Source of the DNA: Pseudoalteromonas sp. '520P1 No. 423'
Lineage (GTDB): Bacteria > Pseudomonadota > Gammaproteobacteria > Enterobacterales > Alteromonadaceae
Direction of reading: 5' to 3'
NCBI RefSeq assembly: GCF_001269985.1
Contig: NZ_BBZB01000001.1
Coordinates: forward strand, 1,054,001 to 1,118,000
DNA length: 64,000 bases
The position numbers were made by a program, and so were the translations under genes. The notes beneath the pieces are model-generated. The model was not told the DNA's origin, ran no database searches, and saw nothing but the letters and a program-made list of their open reading frames with translations. Below are positions 51,631-59,944 of this stretch, in pieces (the stretch's first letter is position 1; every line of letters starts with the position of its first letter).

Positions 51631-51711
51631 TTACAAAGTATTGTTTGAATAGTGGAGTCAATTACTCAGGTTTATACCTAAGATAAGTTTATGGTTAAAT
51701 TTTACCTGTAT

Positions 51712-52596
51712 TTAAACTGTGATGCTAGGTTTTGCTTCTAGTTGGTAAGTATCTTTTGCGTTATCAAAGCTGATAGCTTGCCAAATATTATTTGGCAAAT
51801 TTAAATCATAATAACTTTGCCATAAATTGTTGTAACTTTTACTAAACAAACAAAGCGGAAAGTTACTTGCTAACATAATTCGGTTTTCGCCAAATTGAGA
51901 TAATAAATGATTAACGATTTTTTCTAGCCATAGCTGTTTATATTGTCTGTTATCCATTTCCCAGCCAGAGCATTTTATATGTATATTTTCATAGGGAGAT
52001 AAAATACTAATCGCTTGTTGCCAAAGCTCGTATTTACCTTGAGTAACTAAACCGCAATGGTTTATCACTATTTTTAAACTTGATAAGCTTTTAGCGTGTA
52101 TTGCTAATTGTTTAGTGGCATTAAGGTCATGAAATTCAAATTGTGCTTCAAAGATTAAATTTAATTCAGCCAATAAAGTTAAGTTGGTAAATAAGTTCTC
52201 ATTAAATATTAAATCACTATCAGTACCTTCCATTATATGGCGGATGCCTATTAGTTGATTATTTTTATGTTGTTGAAGTTTAGATAGTTGTAGTTTGAAC
52301 TCTTTACTCGGTAGCGTTAAATCAATAAAAGCAACCGCTTTAAAAGGTGTATTGATAATTGTTGTCTGTAAAAAATTGATCTCTTTTAGCGGAGAGTCAT
52401 TATCAAAACCAGCTTCAATATGCACAATACCTTCAAGGATAAAATTATTATTTAACTGGAGATCTTGCTCGGTGAAGTTTTTTTGAATGATGTGCTTATC
52501 TGGCCAAAAGGGCGGGTTATTAGTTTGCAACCAGTGATATTGGCCTTTTGTTAAATCAAATAAGTGAATATGTGGGTCTATTATTTTATGTTTCAT
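51712..52596 (-). CDS. Amidohydrolase-2 family TIM-barrel hydrolase
   Basis: The 294-residue protein starts with the metal-binding IIDPHIHLFD. It has VHIEAGF, GIRHIMEGTD, FEAQFEFHDL and VINHCGLV strand ends and a late LASNFPLCLF. This pattern belongs to the PF04909 metal-dependent hydrolases, which include 2-pyrone-4,6-dicarboxylate lactonase and L-fucono-lactonase-like enzymes. The substrate is unknown. A single gene; a repeat-rich intergenic region follows upstream of it. Confidence 0.8.
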   Translation of the reverse strand: MKHKIIDPHIHLFDLTKGQYHWLQTNNPPFWPDKHIIQKNFTEQDLQLNNNFILEGIVHIEAGFDNDSPLKEINFLQTTIINTPFKAVAFIDLTLPSKEFKLQLSKLQQHKNNQLIGIRHIMEGTDSDLIFNENLFTNLTLLAELNLIFEAQFEFHDLNATKQLAIHAKSLSSLKIVINHCGLVTQGKYELWQQAISILSPYENIHIKCSGWEMDNRQYKQLWLEKIVNHLLSQFGENRIMLASNFPLCLFSKSYNNLWQSYYDLNLPNNIWQAISFDNAKDTYQLEAKPSITV

Positions 52597-52670
52597 TTGT
52601 TTTTCATCGCTTATTGATTTGATATTAAGAACCTTGAGAGGTGAGTATAACTGCCTTATTTTCAGATGAC

Positions 52671-53105
52671 GAGATCCCCGATAAAAGACTTCGGGAATGA
52701 CTAGGCTGGTTTTTGCCGTTTATTCATTTAAACATCGTTTTAAAGACTGTTGTGAGCTGATTTTAAATAATGAGATTCCCGATAAAAGACTTCGGGAATG
52801 ACTAGGCTGGTTTTTGAAGTTTATGCGCTTAAATATCGTTTTAAAGACTGTTGTGAGCTGATTTTAAATAATGGGATTCCCGATAAAAGACTTCGGGAAT
52901 GACTGGACTGTTTTTGGTGCTTATTCATTTAAACATCGCTTTAAAGACTGTTGTGAGCTGATTTTAAATAATGAGATTCCCGATAAAAGACTTCGGGAAT
53001 GACTAGGCTGGTTTTTGCCGTTTATTCATTTAAAAATAGTTTTAAATATTGTAGAGAACTAGTTTTCAGGTGGCGAGATTTCCGATAAAAAACTTCTGGA
53101 ATGAC
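52671..53105 (+). repeat. Five tandem ~101-bp units with an ATTCCCGA stem-loop
   Basis: The stem-loop ATTCCCGA, TAAAAGACT loop, TCGGGAAT starts at about 52671, 52772, 52873, 52973 and 53075. Between stems runs a shared ~70-bp text (GACTAGGCTGGTTTTTG and AAGACTGTTGTGAGCTGATT). Copies 1-4 are close, and the fifth is decayed with mismatches in the stem. The rest of 52597-53265 has no gene. Confidence 0.9.
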
Positions 53106-53220
53106 TGGTTAGTTTTTGGTGTTTATTTACTTGAAAATAGCTTTAATTAATAGGGGATTCAATAATACGTTTTAAAATGCAAAAAGTATTATTGAATCTA
53201 GTTGTATCGCACTGCTTTAT

Positions 53221-53261
53221 CTTAATACCACGCAGTGGTTAATACTAAGGTGCGAAGCAGA
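53221..53261 (-). repeat. CTGCTTCGCA...CCACTGCGTGG repeat, copy 1
   Basis: On the minus strand TCTGCTTCGCACC, a short AT stretch with TATTAA, then CCACTGCGTGG (a 4-bp stem with TGC loop). The same arrangement recurs after efp (61568-61604). It lies just past the stop of the SlyD-like gene. Confidence 0.55.
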
Positions 53262-53265
53262 TTGG

Positions 53266-53772
53266 TTATTGACCACAACCGCCTGCGCCGTGTACGTGAC
53301 CATGAGATAACTCTTCTTCAGTAGCTTCTCTTACTGAGCTTATTTCAATTGCAAATGTAAGTGTTTTACCTGCTAATGGGTGGTTTAAATCACAGTCGGC
53401 ATTAAATTTACCTACTTTAAGAATTGTAACTTGGCGGCGGCCTTGATCTGTTTCAACAAAAGCGTTCATTCCTGCTTTGAAGATATTGGCTTTTTTCTTA
53501 GTTGGTGCACCAGAACCGTCTAATAAATGTTTTAATGGAATTCTTTGTTGTAAACCATCTTGGATTTCACCATAAGCATCTTCTGGCGCTAAAGTGATTT
53601 CAAACTTATCGCCAGTTGCTTTGCCTTCAATAGCGTTTTCTATACCCGGTAACATGGCATTATGACCGTGCAAGTATTGTAGCGGCTCAGATGAATGACT
53701 ATTTTCAATCTCTGCATCATTTTCAGTAAGTGTGTAATGGAATTCAACAACAGAATTTTTGCTTATAGACAT
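53266..53772 (-). CDS. SlyD-like FKBP-type peptidyl-prolyl isomerase
   Basis: The 168-residue protein has an FKBP core (VVEFHYTLTENDAEIENS, PLQYLHGHNAMLPGIENAIE, GDKFEITLAPEDAYGEI) with the inserted-in-flap domain (about 70-125) that marks SlyD. NADCDLNHPLAGKTLTF is the closing motif. The C-terminal tail HGHVHGAGGCGQ is a short His/Cys metal-binding tail, shorter than in E. coli SlyD. It is a cytosolic chaperone/isomerase, possibly nickel-handling. Confidence 0.92.
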   Translation of the reverse strand: MSISKNSVVEFHYTLTENDAEIENSHSSEPLQYLHGHNAMLPGIENAIEGKATGDKFEITLAPEDAYGEIQDGLQQRIPLKHLLDGSGAPTKKKANIFKAGMNAFVETDQGRRQVTILKVGKFNADCDLNHPLAGKTLTFAIEISSVREATEEELSHGHVHGAGGCGQ

Positions 53773-53833
53773 AATATTTCAGTTTATTTATAAATTTTTA
53801 TAATTGTACTGGAATATAACGCTTTAAAACAAA

Positions 53834-55306
53834 TTAATTAGGAATAGTAGTATTTATATTTAATATATCTAAAAACTGATTGTTAACAGTCGCTTTTGGT
53901 TTGGCTTCAAGTGGTGCGGGATCTTTTTCTAGCCAAATAATAATTTTTTTACCTAGCTTTAAAATTGCATTTTTATCAATTTCATTCCAAACAGCTAAAT
54001 CTTTAAAGGATACCCCATATAGCTGGCTTATATCCCATAATGTATCGCCTTTTTTAACGGTGTAATACGTACTTACTTTAACTTTATTAGGTATCTTTTT
54101 ACGTTGTAAATAGGGGCTTATATGATATTTAACTGTGAGTTCTGAGTTCTTATATGCTGGTAATGCTAATACTTGGCCTATTTTAATTAAGTCGCCATTT
54201 AGTTGGTTGATAGCTTTTAACTTATTAACTGTGGTATTAAATTTCTTTGATATTTTAAATAATGAATCTTTTGCTTTTACTTGATAACGGCCATAAACAA
54301 GTTTGCCATCAATTAATTGATAATGCGAGTCGAAGTAATGAGCTTGGCTAATGGGTACTAATAATTGATGCGGACCATCTTTTGGACTTGAGTTACTTAT
54401 ATAACCTGGGTTTAACTTATATAACGTCTGCATTTTTATTTTTGCGATTTTAGCAGCAATTAACATATCAAATTGCTGGCCTATATCTATATTAATTGTA
54501 GTTGCTTGGTTTTTTAATTTAGGCCAAAAATGATATTTGTCTTGTTGCTTTAAAATAGATGATAAAGCAAGTAGTTTGGGTATGTAATTTGTTGTTTCAG
54601 TCGGTAACTTTAATGACCAAAAATCAGTTTTTTTACCTAAGCGTTTATTTTCAATAATAGCTTGTTTTACACGGCCTTCGCCCGAATTATATGCAGCAAT
54701 GGCATGTAGCCAATTTTTTGAAAACTTAAAATGTAGATACTCTAAATAATCTAAAGCGGCAGTGGTTGCTGCTAGCACATCATAGCGACCATCGTACCAA
54801 GCATTTTTTTGTAAATTGAAATGTTTTGCGGTAATTGGCATAAGTTGCCAAATCCCCGTTGCACCTTGTGCTGATAGCGCTTTTATTTCAAAGTCACTTT
54901 CTACTATGGGTAATAAAGCCAGCTCTAATGGTAATTTTCGTTGTTCTATTTGATTTACAATATGATAAAGAAAGGGTTCGCTGCGTTTTGTTATTGTATG
55001 CATGTAATAAGGGTGTTTTAAATACCAAGCAATTCTTTGATCTATTTTTTTATTTTTCGGAGCTGGCAGTTTTAACTGCATAGCTATTCTAAGCCATAGG
55101 TCAGTAACTTCAGCTGGTTTTTTAATCGTTGTTTTTTGTATTTTTTCTTTATTTGCTATTTGTGTAATTTTAGGTGTTTTATCTGCTTCATTAGGCTTTA
55201 TCGGTGAGTGGTTATTTTTAACTTTAAGGCTTGATTTGTTAACCGCCACGTTATTTGATTGACAGCCGATAAGAGCAAGTATAATTAATATTCTAAGCTG
55301 CGCCAT
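53834..55306 (-). CDS. mltD: MltD-like membrane-bound lytic transglycosylase with two LysM domains
   Basis: The 490-residue lipoprotein has lipobox LIGC. The SLT/GH23 catalytic domain at ~115-240 has the catalytic Glu in LPIVESDFE, SAQGATGIWQLMP, AALDYLEYL and AIAAYNSGEGRV. Two LysM peptidoglycan-binding domains lie at ~341-386 (YQVKAKDSLFKISKKF) and ~411-456 (YTVKKGDTLWDISQLYG). It cuts murein glycan strands in the periplasm. Architecture and order match MltD; the length is near the E. coli 452. Confidence 0.9.
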   Translation of the reverse strand: MAQLRILIILALIGCQSNNVAVNKSSLKVKNNHSPIKPNEADKTPKITQIANKEKIQKTTIKKPAEVTDLWLRIAMQLKLPAPKNKKIDQRIAWYLKHPYYMHTITKRSEPFLYHIVNQIEQRKLPLELALLPIVESDFEIKALSAQGATGIWQLMPITAKHFNLQKNAWYDGRYDVLAATTAALDYLEYLHFKFSKNWLHAIAAYNSGEGRVKQAIIENKRLGKKTDFWSLKLPTETTNYIPKLLALSSILKQQDKYHFWPKLKNQATTINIDIGQQFDMLIAAKIAKIKMQTLYKLNPGYISNSSPKDGPHQLLVPISQAHYFDSHYQLIDGKLVYGRYQVKAKDSLFKISKKFNTTVNKLKAINQLNGDLIKIGQVLALPAYKNSELTVKYHISPYLQRKKIPNKVKVSTYYTVKKGDTLWDISQLYGVSFKDLAVWNEIDKNAILKLGKKIIIWLEKDPAPLEAKPKATVNNQFLDILNINTTIPN

Positions 55307-55376
55307 ACAGATTGTAATCCGAGCTGATGAATATTTTGAGTGTAGACTAGTTTAAAAAATAGCTGTAATAAAAATA

Positions 55377-55688
55377 TTAACTAATAACTTGTAAAACCAC
55401 ATAAGGAGACTTAATGATTATGAAAGGTAAAAATATAAAAACAACCGCCATAATTAAATAAATTGCTGAATGAATATAATGCGTTTTTTTAATTTTTAAC
55501 AATGAACAACCCGCTATCAATCCGCCAGCAACAATTAAAAAGCCCCATAACTGTAAAAGACTGGTACTTTGAGTTTGTTGAATTTTAAGTAAGGTTGCAA
55601 ATACATGCGCATCACTAATTAAAACAGCAAGCAAAGTAATGCTTACTAAAATGAATTTAATGCCTAATATTCTACTTTTTGAAGCCAT
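55377..55688 (-). CDS. Small membrane protein, 103 aa, unknown
   Basis: Three hydrophobic segments (about 11-28, 46-62 and 75-92), mostly leucine/isoleucine, with short basic loops (LLKIKKTHYIH). It matches no family I recognise. A single gene between mltD and zapA. Length and hydrophobic pattern suggest a real inner-membrane protein. Confidence 0.55.
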   Translation of the reverse strand: MASKSRILGIKFILVSITLLAVLISDAHVFATLLKIQQTQSTSLLQLWGFLIVAGGLIAGCSLLKIKKTHYIHSAIYLIMAVVFIFLPFIIIKSPYVVLQVIS

Positions 55689-55770
55689 AAAGTTTTCATG
55701 TTTACAAAAGTGGAGTACATTATGGTTATAAAAGGGTATTAATTACCAGAGGTTTATGCGAAATAACGCA

Positions 55771-56061
55771 CTATTTATTATCGAGTGCGTTATTTACTGT
55801 AGAAATTAAAGCATTGAGATCTTGCTGATTTTTCTCTAATTTTTGATTTGCCAAAGCGAGTTCGTGACTTAAATTTAAAGCTGTCATCAAAAGTGCTCTG
55901 TCATTATTTCGAATACCACTACGCTGTTTGATATCCCAAAATAACTTATCTAAATGTTGTGCTGCTTCATTTAAAGCGGGCTCTTGTCCATCTGGGCAAG
56001 CAAACTGGTGTTGCTGCCCCATGATTTCAACCTTAATACCTTTTGGGTGGGTTGGAGACAT
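55771..56061 (-). CDS. zapA: Cell division protein ZapA
   Basis: The 96-residue protein has a ZapA beta-alpha head (VEIMGQQHQFACPDGQEPAL) and then a long helix (NNDRALLMTALNLSHELALA) that forms the tetramer coiled coil. It bundles FtsZ at mid-cell. Its start overlaps the stop of the coiled-coil gene before it by one base. The ssrS (6S RNA) gene often found after zapA is not seen in the 80 bp to the next gene. Confidence 0.93.
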   Translation of the reverse strand: MSPTHPKGIKVEIMGQQHQFACPDGQEPALNEAAQHLDKLFWDIKQRSGIRNNDRALLMTALNLSHELALANQKLEKNQQDLNALISTVNNALDNK

Positions 56062-56291
56062 TAATTAGCCTGCTGAACACTTTGTAATTTAGTTAATAAA
56101 CCTTCAAGAGTTGTTGCAGCATGCTTTTGTTTTTCATCTACTTCTAACGCTTCAAGTTGTAGTGTTTCATTTTCATCAGTAAGTTTGTGGTTTTGATCTT
56201 TTAACTCAGAAACAGTTTGTTTTAACTGGTTGTTTTGTTCAATAAGTTGATTGATCAGTTGTTCGAGTTGAGGAAGTGTTTCGTTTAACAT
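56061..56291 (-). CDS. ZapB-like coiled-coil protein (TIGR02449 type)
   Basis: The 76-residue protein is almost entirely heptad coiled coil (LEQLINQLIEQNNQLKQTVS, ELKDQNHKLTDENETL). Position directly before zapA and size match the TIGR02449/ZapB-like family, which bridges ZapA to the nucleoid machinery. A one-base overlap with zapA suggests translational coupling. It is divergent from rlmJ. Confidence 0.8.
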   Translation of the reverse strand: MLNETLPQLEQLINQLIEQNNQLKQTVSELKDQNHKLTDENETLQLEALEVDEKQKHAATTLEGLLTKLQSVQQAN

Positions 56292-56444
56292 AAGGCGCTC
56301 TTATAACTGGTTTAATAATAACTGCAAATTTAATCTAAACTTGTACATATTGCTACTGTTTACGCACGAATAGCTGAAATAAGTTAGCTTTTTAAGTAAA
56401 ATAGCGAAAGCTACCTCTTTATTAAAAGAAAAATAGGATTTTAA

Positions 56445-57281
56445 ATGCTTAGTTATCGTCACTCATTTCATGCTGGAAACCCAGCCGATGTGTTAAAACA
56501 CTTAGTATTGTTTGAAGTATTAAAGTACCTCACAAAAAAAGATAAATCATTTGAGTATATTGATACGCATAGTGGAGCTGGAATGTATGCGTTTTCCTCA
56601 AGTGAAGCACAAAAAACGCAAGAATTTGAACAAGGTATCGCTAAATTATGGTCGTATTCAGGTGATAATCAAGCAATTATAGATTACTTAGATTTAATCA
56701 AAGGTTTTAACCAAAATGAATTGTCATTTTATCCAGGTTCTCCTGCGGTTGCTCATAAGGTATTAAGAGCACAAGATAAGTCTTGGTTATTTGAATTACA
56801 CCCGCAAGATCATGGCCATTTATCTAATAATTTTAGACCAACAAGAAAAAGAAAAGTAAGAAAAGAAGATGGTTTTCAGGGGTTATTAGGCTTATTACCG
56901 CCTTTATGTCGTCGTGCTTGTGTTTTAATTGATCCGCCTTATGAAATTAAATCAGACTATGAATTAGTTGTTAAAACAGTTGCAACTGCATATAAAAAAT
57001 TTGCAACAGGTACTTATATGATTTGGTACCCAGTTGTAGATAGAGAGCGAATTGAAAAAATGGAAGCGTCACTGATTGAATCAGGTATTAAAAATGTTCA
57101 CCTTTATGAGCTAGGCACTTCAAAAGATACCGAAGAACATGGCATGACAGCATCAGGCATGATAGTGATAAACCCACCGTGGAATCTAAGTAATACTATG
57201 GATTCAGTGATGCCAGAGTTAGTTGAATTACTTTCAAATGATGATGGTTTTTATCGCTCAGTAGAGCTTGTTTCTGAGTAA
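56445..57281 (+). CDS. rlmJ: 23S rRNA (adenine-2030 N6)-methyltransferase
   Basis: The 278-residue protein begins MLSYRHSFHAGNPADVLKHL, diagnostic for RlmJ. The catalytic motif is LIDPPYEIK (D-P-P-Y). YIDTHSGAGMY is the SAM-binding motif I, and the closing SGMIVINPPWNL is typical. It methylates A2030 of 23S rRNA in the cytoplasm. A single gene. Confidence 0.95.
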   Translation: MLSYRHSFHAGNPADVLKHLVLFEVLKYLTKKDKSFEYIDTHSGAGMYAFSSSEAQKTQEFEQGIAKLWSYSGDNQAIIDYLDLIKGFNQNELSFYPGSPAVAHKVLRAQDKSWLFELHPQDHGHLSNNFRPTRKRKVRKEDGFQGLLGLLPPLCRRACVLIDPPYEIKSDYELVVKTVATAYKKFATGTYMIWYPVVDRERIEKMEASLIESGIKNVHLYELGTSKDTEEHGMTASGMIVINPPWNLSNTMDSVMPELVELLSNDDGFYRSVELVSE

Positions 57282-57378
57282 GTAAGTATAAAATAACGTG
57301 AAATAAATTCCTAAAGTATTGACTTGTACGATAAGTTTCGTATATTACTGCGAGTTCTATCGTATAAGGAAGTGGGAA

Positions 57379-58140
57379 ATGAATAAATATAATGTTGTTA
57401 TCGCCAGTGCAAATGAAAAAACACGCCTTAATATAAAGCAGTTATTAGAGTTTTATTTTGACTTTGAAGCCGTTGCTTTGACAAGTAATAAAGACGATGT
57501 ATTAGGTGTATGTTTATCTGGTGAGATAGATGTTTTATTCATTGACTCAAATCTGCTTTCTGATGAAGAACAAAGCCATTTAATAGAAAAACTTTCCCCA
57601 AATATCAGAATTGTATATTTATCTGAAAATTCAATTCAAGCTGCTAATGCTTTTGATTTAGGGGTTATTGACTATTTAATTACGCCTTTTTGTAGTGAGC
57701 GATTCCAAAAGTGCATACGTAAATTGTTAAGAGAATTAAATCGTGTTGTTGAAGCTCCTATGGCACACATTCAAAATTTATTGAGTCAATTTCAATTACC
57801 TAATACGGCAAAAGACCCCATCGTTGTTAAAGATACTGGCAAAATTCGCATAATAGATACCGATGATATTTTATGGGTTGGCAGTGCAGGAAACTATGTT
57901 GAACTACATTTATCCGATGAAGAAAGGCCTATTTTACACAGAGAAACCTTATCAGCTATGTTAGATAAATTAACATCATATGGGTTTATTCGTATTCATA
58001 GATCTTCACTGGTGAAAAAACAGAGTATTACTGAGCTAAAACCAACAGATAATGGCGATTATTTAGTAACATTAAAAAATGGTGATTTACTTAATTTATC
58101 TCGTCGTTATAAACAAAGCATGTCAGGCATTTTGACTTAA
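57379..58140 (+). CDS. LytTR-type response regulator
   Basis: ATG 57379 with AAGGAAGTGGGA is chosen over an upstream in-frame ATG at 57319. The 253-residue product has a receiver-like domain at 1-120 (VVIASANEKTRLNIKQLLEF, phospho-acceptor Asp in VLFIDSNLL, a late Lys position replaced) and a LytTR DNA-binding domain at ~150-250 (ILWVGSAGNYVELHL, FIRIHRSSLVKKQSI, LNLSRRYKQSM). The first acidic pair normally found after strand 1 is weak, so phosphorylation is doubtful. No histidine kinase is adjacent. Confidence 0.88.
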   Translation: MNKYNVVIASANEKTRLNIKQLLEFYFDFEAVALTSNKDDVLGVCLSGEIDVLFIDSNLLSDEEQSHLIEKLSPNIRIVYLSENSIQAANAFDLGVIDYLITPFCSERFQKCIRKLLRELNRVVEAPMAHIQNLLSQFQLPNTAKDPIVVKDTGKIRIIDTDDILWVGSAGNYVELHLSDEERPILHRETLSAMLDKLTSYGFIRIHRSSLVKKQSITELKPTDNGDYLVTLKNGDLLNLSRRYKQSMSGILT

Positions 58141-58407
58141 TAGCATTTCCGTTAATTTACCAGTCACTCAGCGTAAATTCAAAGCGCTTTAGGGAATATA
58201 TTGATTGTAGGCAATGACTTTTCTCTTATGAAAATCATTTATTAAGCTTTTTATTCAATTGTTTTCCATTTACTATTAGGTAAATAATTCGTAAAATTTA
58301 TTGATATTATATGCTGATTGTCTGATGCTCATTAAGCTTATGTTAAGTTTATACTTGGTATCTTAGCTGCAAATATTTTAAGTTGTTTTTCTCTTGGAGA
58401 TGGCGTA

Positions 58408-58914
58408 ATGAAAGTAATTAATAAAATAGCAGCAGTATTGGTTTTATCTATACCTCTTCTGGCAAATGCTTCTGATAGTCCTAGTGATTTTAAATCAAAA
58501 GTAACTTGGGGTGATTTTAACGACTTTACGGACGTGAGACCAAATGGCGGACCTAAAGGATCTTTTCATAAACAGGTTAAGAAATCATTTGAAAAGCATT
58601 TTGCTAAATTAGCTAAAAAATTACCTGATGGATATAAATTAAGAGTTAAAGTTAATGACCTAGATTTAGCGGGTGATGTGCGTTTTGGTGGTATGAATGA
58701 AATGCGCGTTGTAAAACCTATCTACTTCCCTAAAATTAAATTTAGCTATGTATTAACCGACAGTAAAGGCAAGTTAATAAACAAAGATGATGTAAAGCTA
58801 AAAGATATGGGTTTTATGGATAAAATTAAAAGTGGCAGAGATGGCTCTTTTTACTACGATCATAAGTTAATATCAGAGTGGTTTAATAAACAATTATTAA
58901 CGCAAATTAAATAA
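58408..58914 (+). CDS. DUF3016 family secreted protein
   Basis: The 168-residue protein has a signal peptide cut after ANA (residue 21). The conserved pieces are VTWGDFNDFTDVRPNGG, LPDGYKLRVKVNDLDLAGD and FPKIKFSYVL, then a Lys/Asp-rich end. This matches the DUF3016 family of periplasmic proteins without known role. CTTGGAGA precedes the start. A terminator follows and is shared with the convergent gene. Confidence 0.85.
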   Translation: MKVINKIAAVLVLSIPLLANASDSPSDFKSKVTWGDFNDFTDVRPNGGPKGSFHKQVKKSFEKHFAKLAKKLPDGYKLRVKVNDLDLAGDVRFGGMNEMRVVKPIYFPKIKFSYVLTDSKGKLINKDDVKLKDMGFMDKIKSGRDGSFYYDHKLISEWFNKQLLTQIK

Positions 58915-58935
58915 AGCGATACTACAAATAAATAC

Positions 58936-58966
58936 AAAAAAACCTCATTTTTAATGAGGTTTTTTG
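58936..58966. terminator. Bidirectional terminator
   Basis: AAAAAACCTCAT, TTTTA loop, ATGAGGTTTTTTG. A and T runs flank both sides, between two convergent genes. Confidence 0.85.
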
Positions 58967-58987
58967 TTTTGAAAAGGTTAAAGTGTT

Positions 58988-59284
58988 TTATAAAATAGCA
59001 GCAATATCTTTATAAAGTTGTGTTGCTTGTGTTTGCGTTAAATTGCTTACTGATTGCGACTTGCCAATTGTGCTACTTACTCTAACCGATTCATTTGATG
59101 TACTGACTGAGGTTTCAGTTAGCTTTTCACTTAACTGTTTTTGTAAACCTAACTGCGATATTTTAATAACATCATCGGAAAACGCACCAAATCGAGAGCT
59201 CGATGATTCAGAGCCTTTTTGTTTTTGAAGTGCGCCCGCCTTTTGTATTTCACTACCGACAGTTAAAGGGAGTGCTATCGACAT
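58988..59284 (-). CDS. Small serine/glutamine-rich protein, 98 aa, unknown
   Basis: It has no signal peptide. It is a low-complexity, Ser/Thr/Gln-rich soluble product with a helical C-terminus (LTQTQATQLYKDIAAIL). Compositionally similar to the motility-type small protein encoded at 59722, to which it is not clearly homologous. GGAGGG just upstream of ATG 59284 is a strong ribosome binding site, which supports translation. Confidence 0.55.
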   Translation of the reverse strand: MSIALPLTVGSEIQKAGALQKQKGSESSSSRFGAFSDDVIKISQLGLQKQLSEKLTETSVSTSNESVRVSSTIGKSQSVSNLTQTQATQLYKDIAAIL

Positions 59285-59352
59285 AATCCCTCCAAATAAA
59301 TGGTATTAGATTAAGTATAGCTTAAATTAACCGCCTGGTTGAATAATGTACG

Positions 59353-59649
59353 TTACTTGCTGTTGAAATTAGCGAGTAATTGGTGAATTTTTTGTAATTT
59401 CACAACTGTTGATTCTAATAACGCTGTATCTAAATCATCTTGTTTACTTAATGTTTCAACTGCAGATGCAATATCTAATATATAAGGCTTAAAACGTTTT
59501 GCATCAAACGAAAAAGCAGGATCTTTTAACAGAGCACTAAATTTAGCATGGCCATTTTTTTGTAATGTGTCTAGTTGATTATCTGCATCAAGGGCTTGTC
59601 TGTATAATACTTTTAAGTTGTTATTTAACTGCTCTATTACTGGATTCAT
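59353..59649 (-). CDS. Small helical protein, 98 aa, possibly PriC N-domain-like
   Basis: An all-helical 98-residue protein with pieces LKVLYRQALDADNQLDTL, FDAKRFKPYILDIASAVETL and VVKLQKIHQLLANF. The FD...F...Y pattern and length recall the N-terminal domain of primosomal protein PriC, but this is a weak guess from pattern alone. It lies just downstream of the preceding small gene's start and may form a two-gene unit with it. Confidence 0.5.
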   Translation of the reverse strand: MNPVIEQLNNNLKVLYRQALDADNQLDTLQKNGHAKFSALLKDPAFSFDAKRFKPYILDIASAVETLSKQDDLDTALLESTVVKLQKIHQLLANFNSK

Positions 59650-59721
59650 TTTTATCTAAAGGTTTTTTGAAAATTGCCGCTATAATATCATTAATGCTTG
59701 ATTTCTAAAATGGAGAATTAG

Positions 59722-59937
59722 ATGGATATTTCAGGTGGAGGTTTATCTTCAATTAATAACTCTCAAGGTTCACAAGTGTATTCAGCTGCATTGGCAAAGT
59801 CACACCAAAAGCTAGAAGGCGAAGCTGCATTAGCTTTAATTCAATCAGCGACTAGTAGTTCACAAATCGTGAGCAATCAACCTTCAGCTTCTTCTGTGAC
59901 AGCAACGTTAGGGCAAAATATTAATATACGCGTCTAG
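59722..59937 (+). CDS. Putative motility protein (YjfB-like), 71 aa
   Basis: It begins MDISGGGLSSI, has a helical middle (AALAKSHQKLEGEAALALIQ) and ends LGQNINIRV. A short MDI start, a central helix and a final LGxNIDxxV are the marks of the PF14070 (YjfB) family, named putative motility protein; the function is not shown. ATGGAGAATTAG precedes the start. Convergent with epmB, with only 7 bp between the stops. Confidence 0.65.
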   Translation: MDISGGGLSSINNSQGSQVYSAALAKSHQKLEGEAALALIQSATSSSQIVSNQPSASSVTATLGQNINIRV

Positions 59938-59944
59938 TTGCATA

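Noticed and set aside
55689..55770. 6S RNA (ssrS) downstream of zapA
   Set aside because: The gap to the next gene is only ~80 bp, too short for the ~180-nt RNA.
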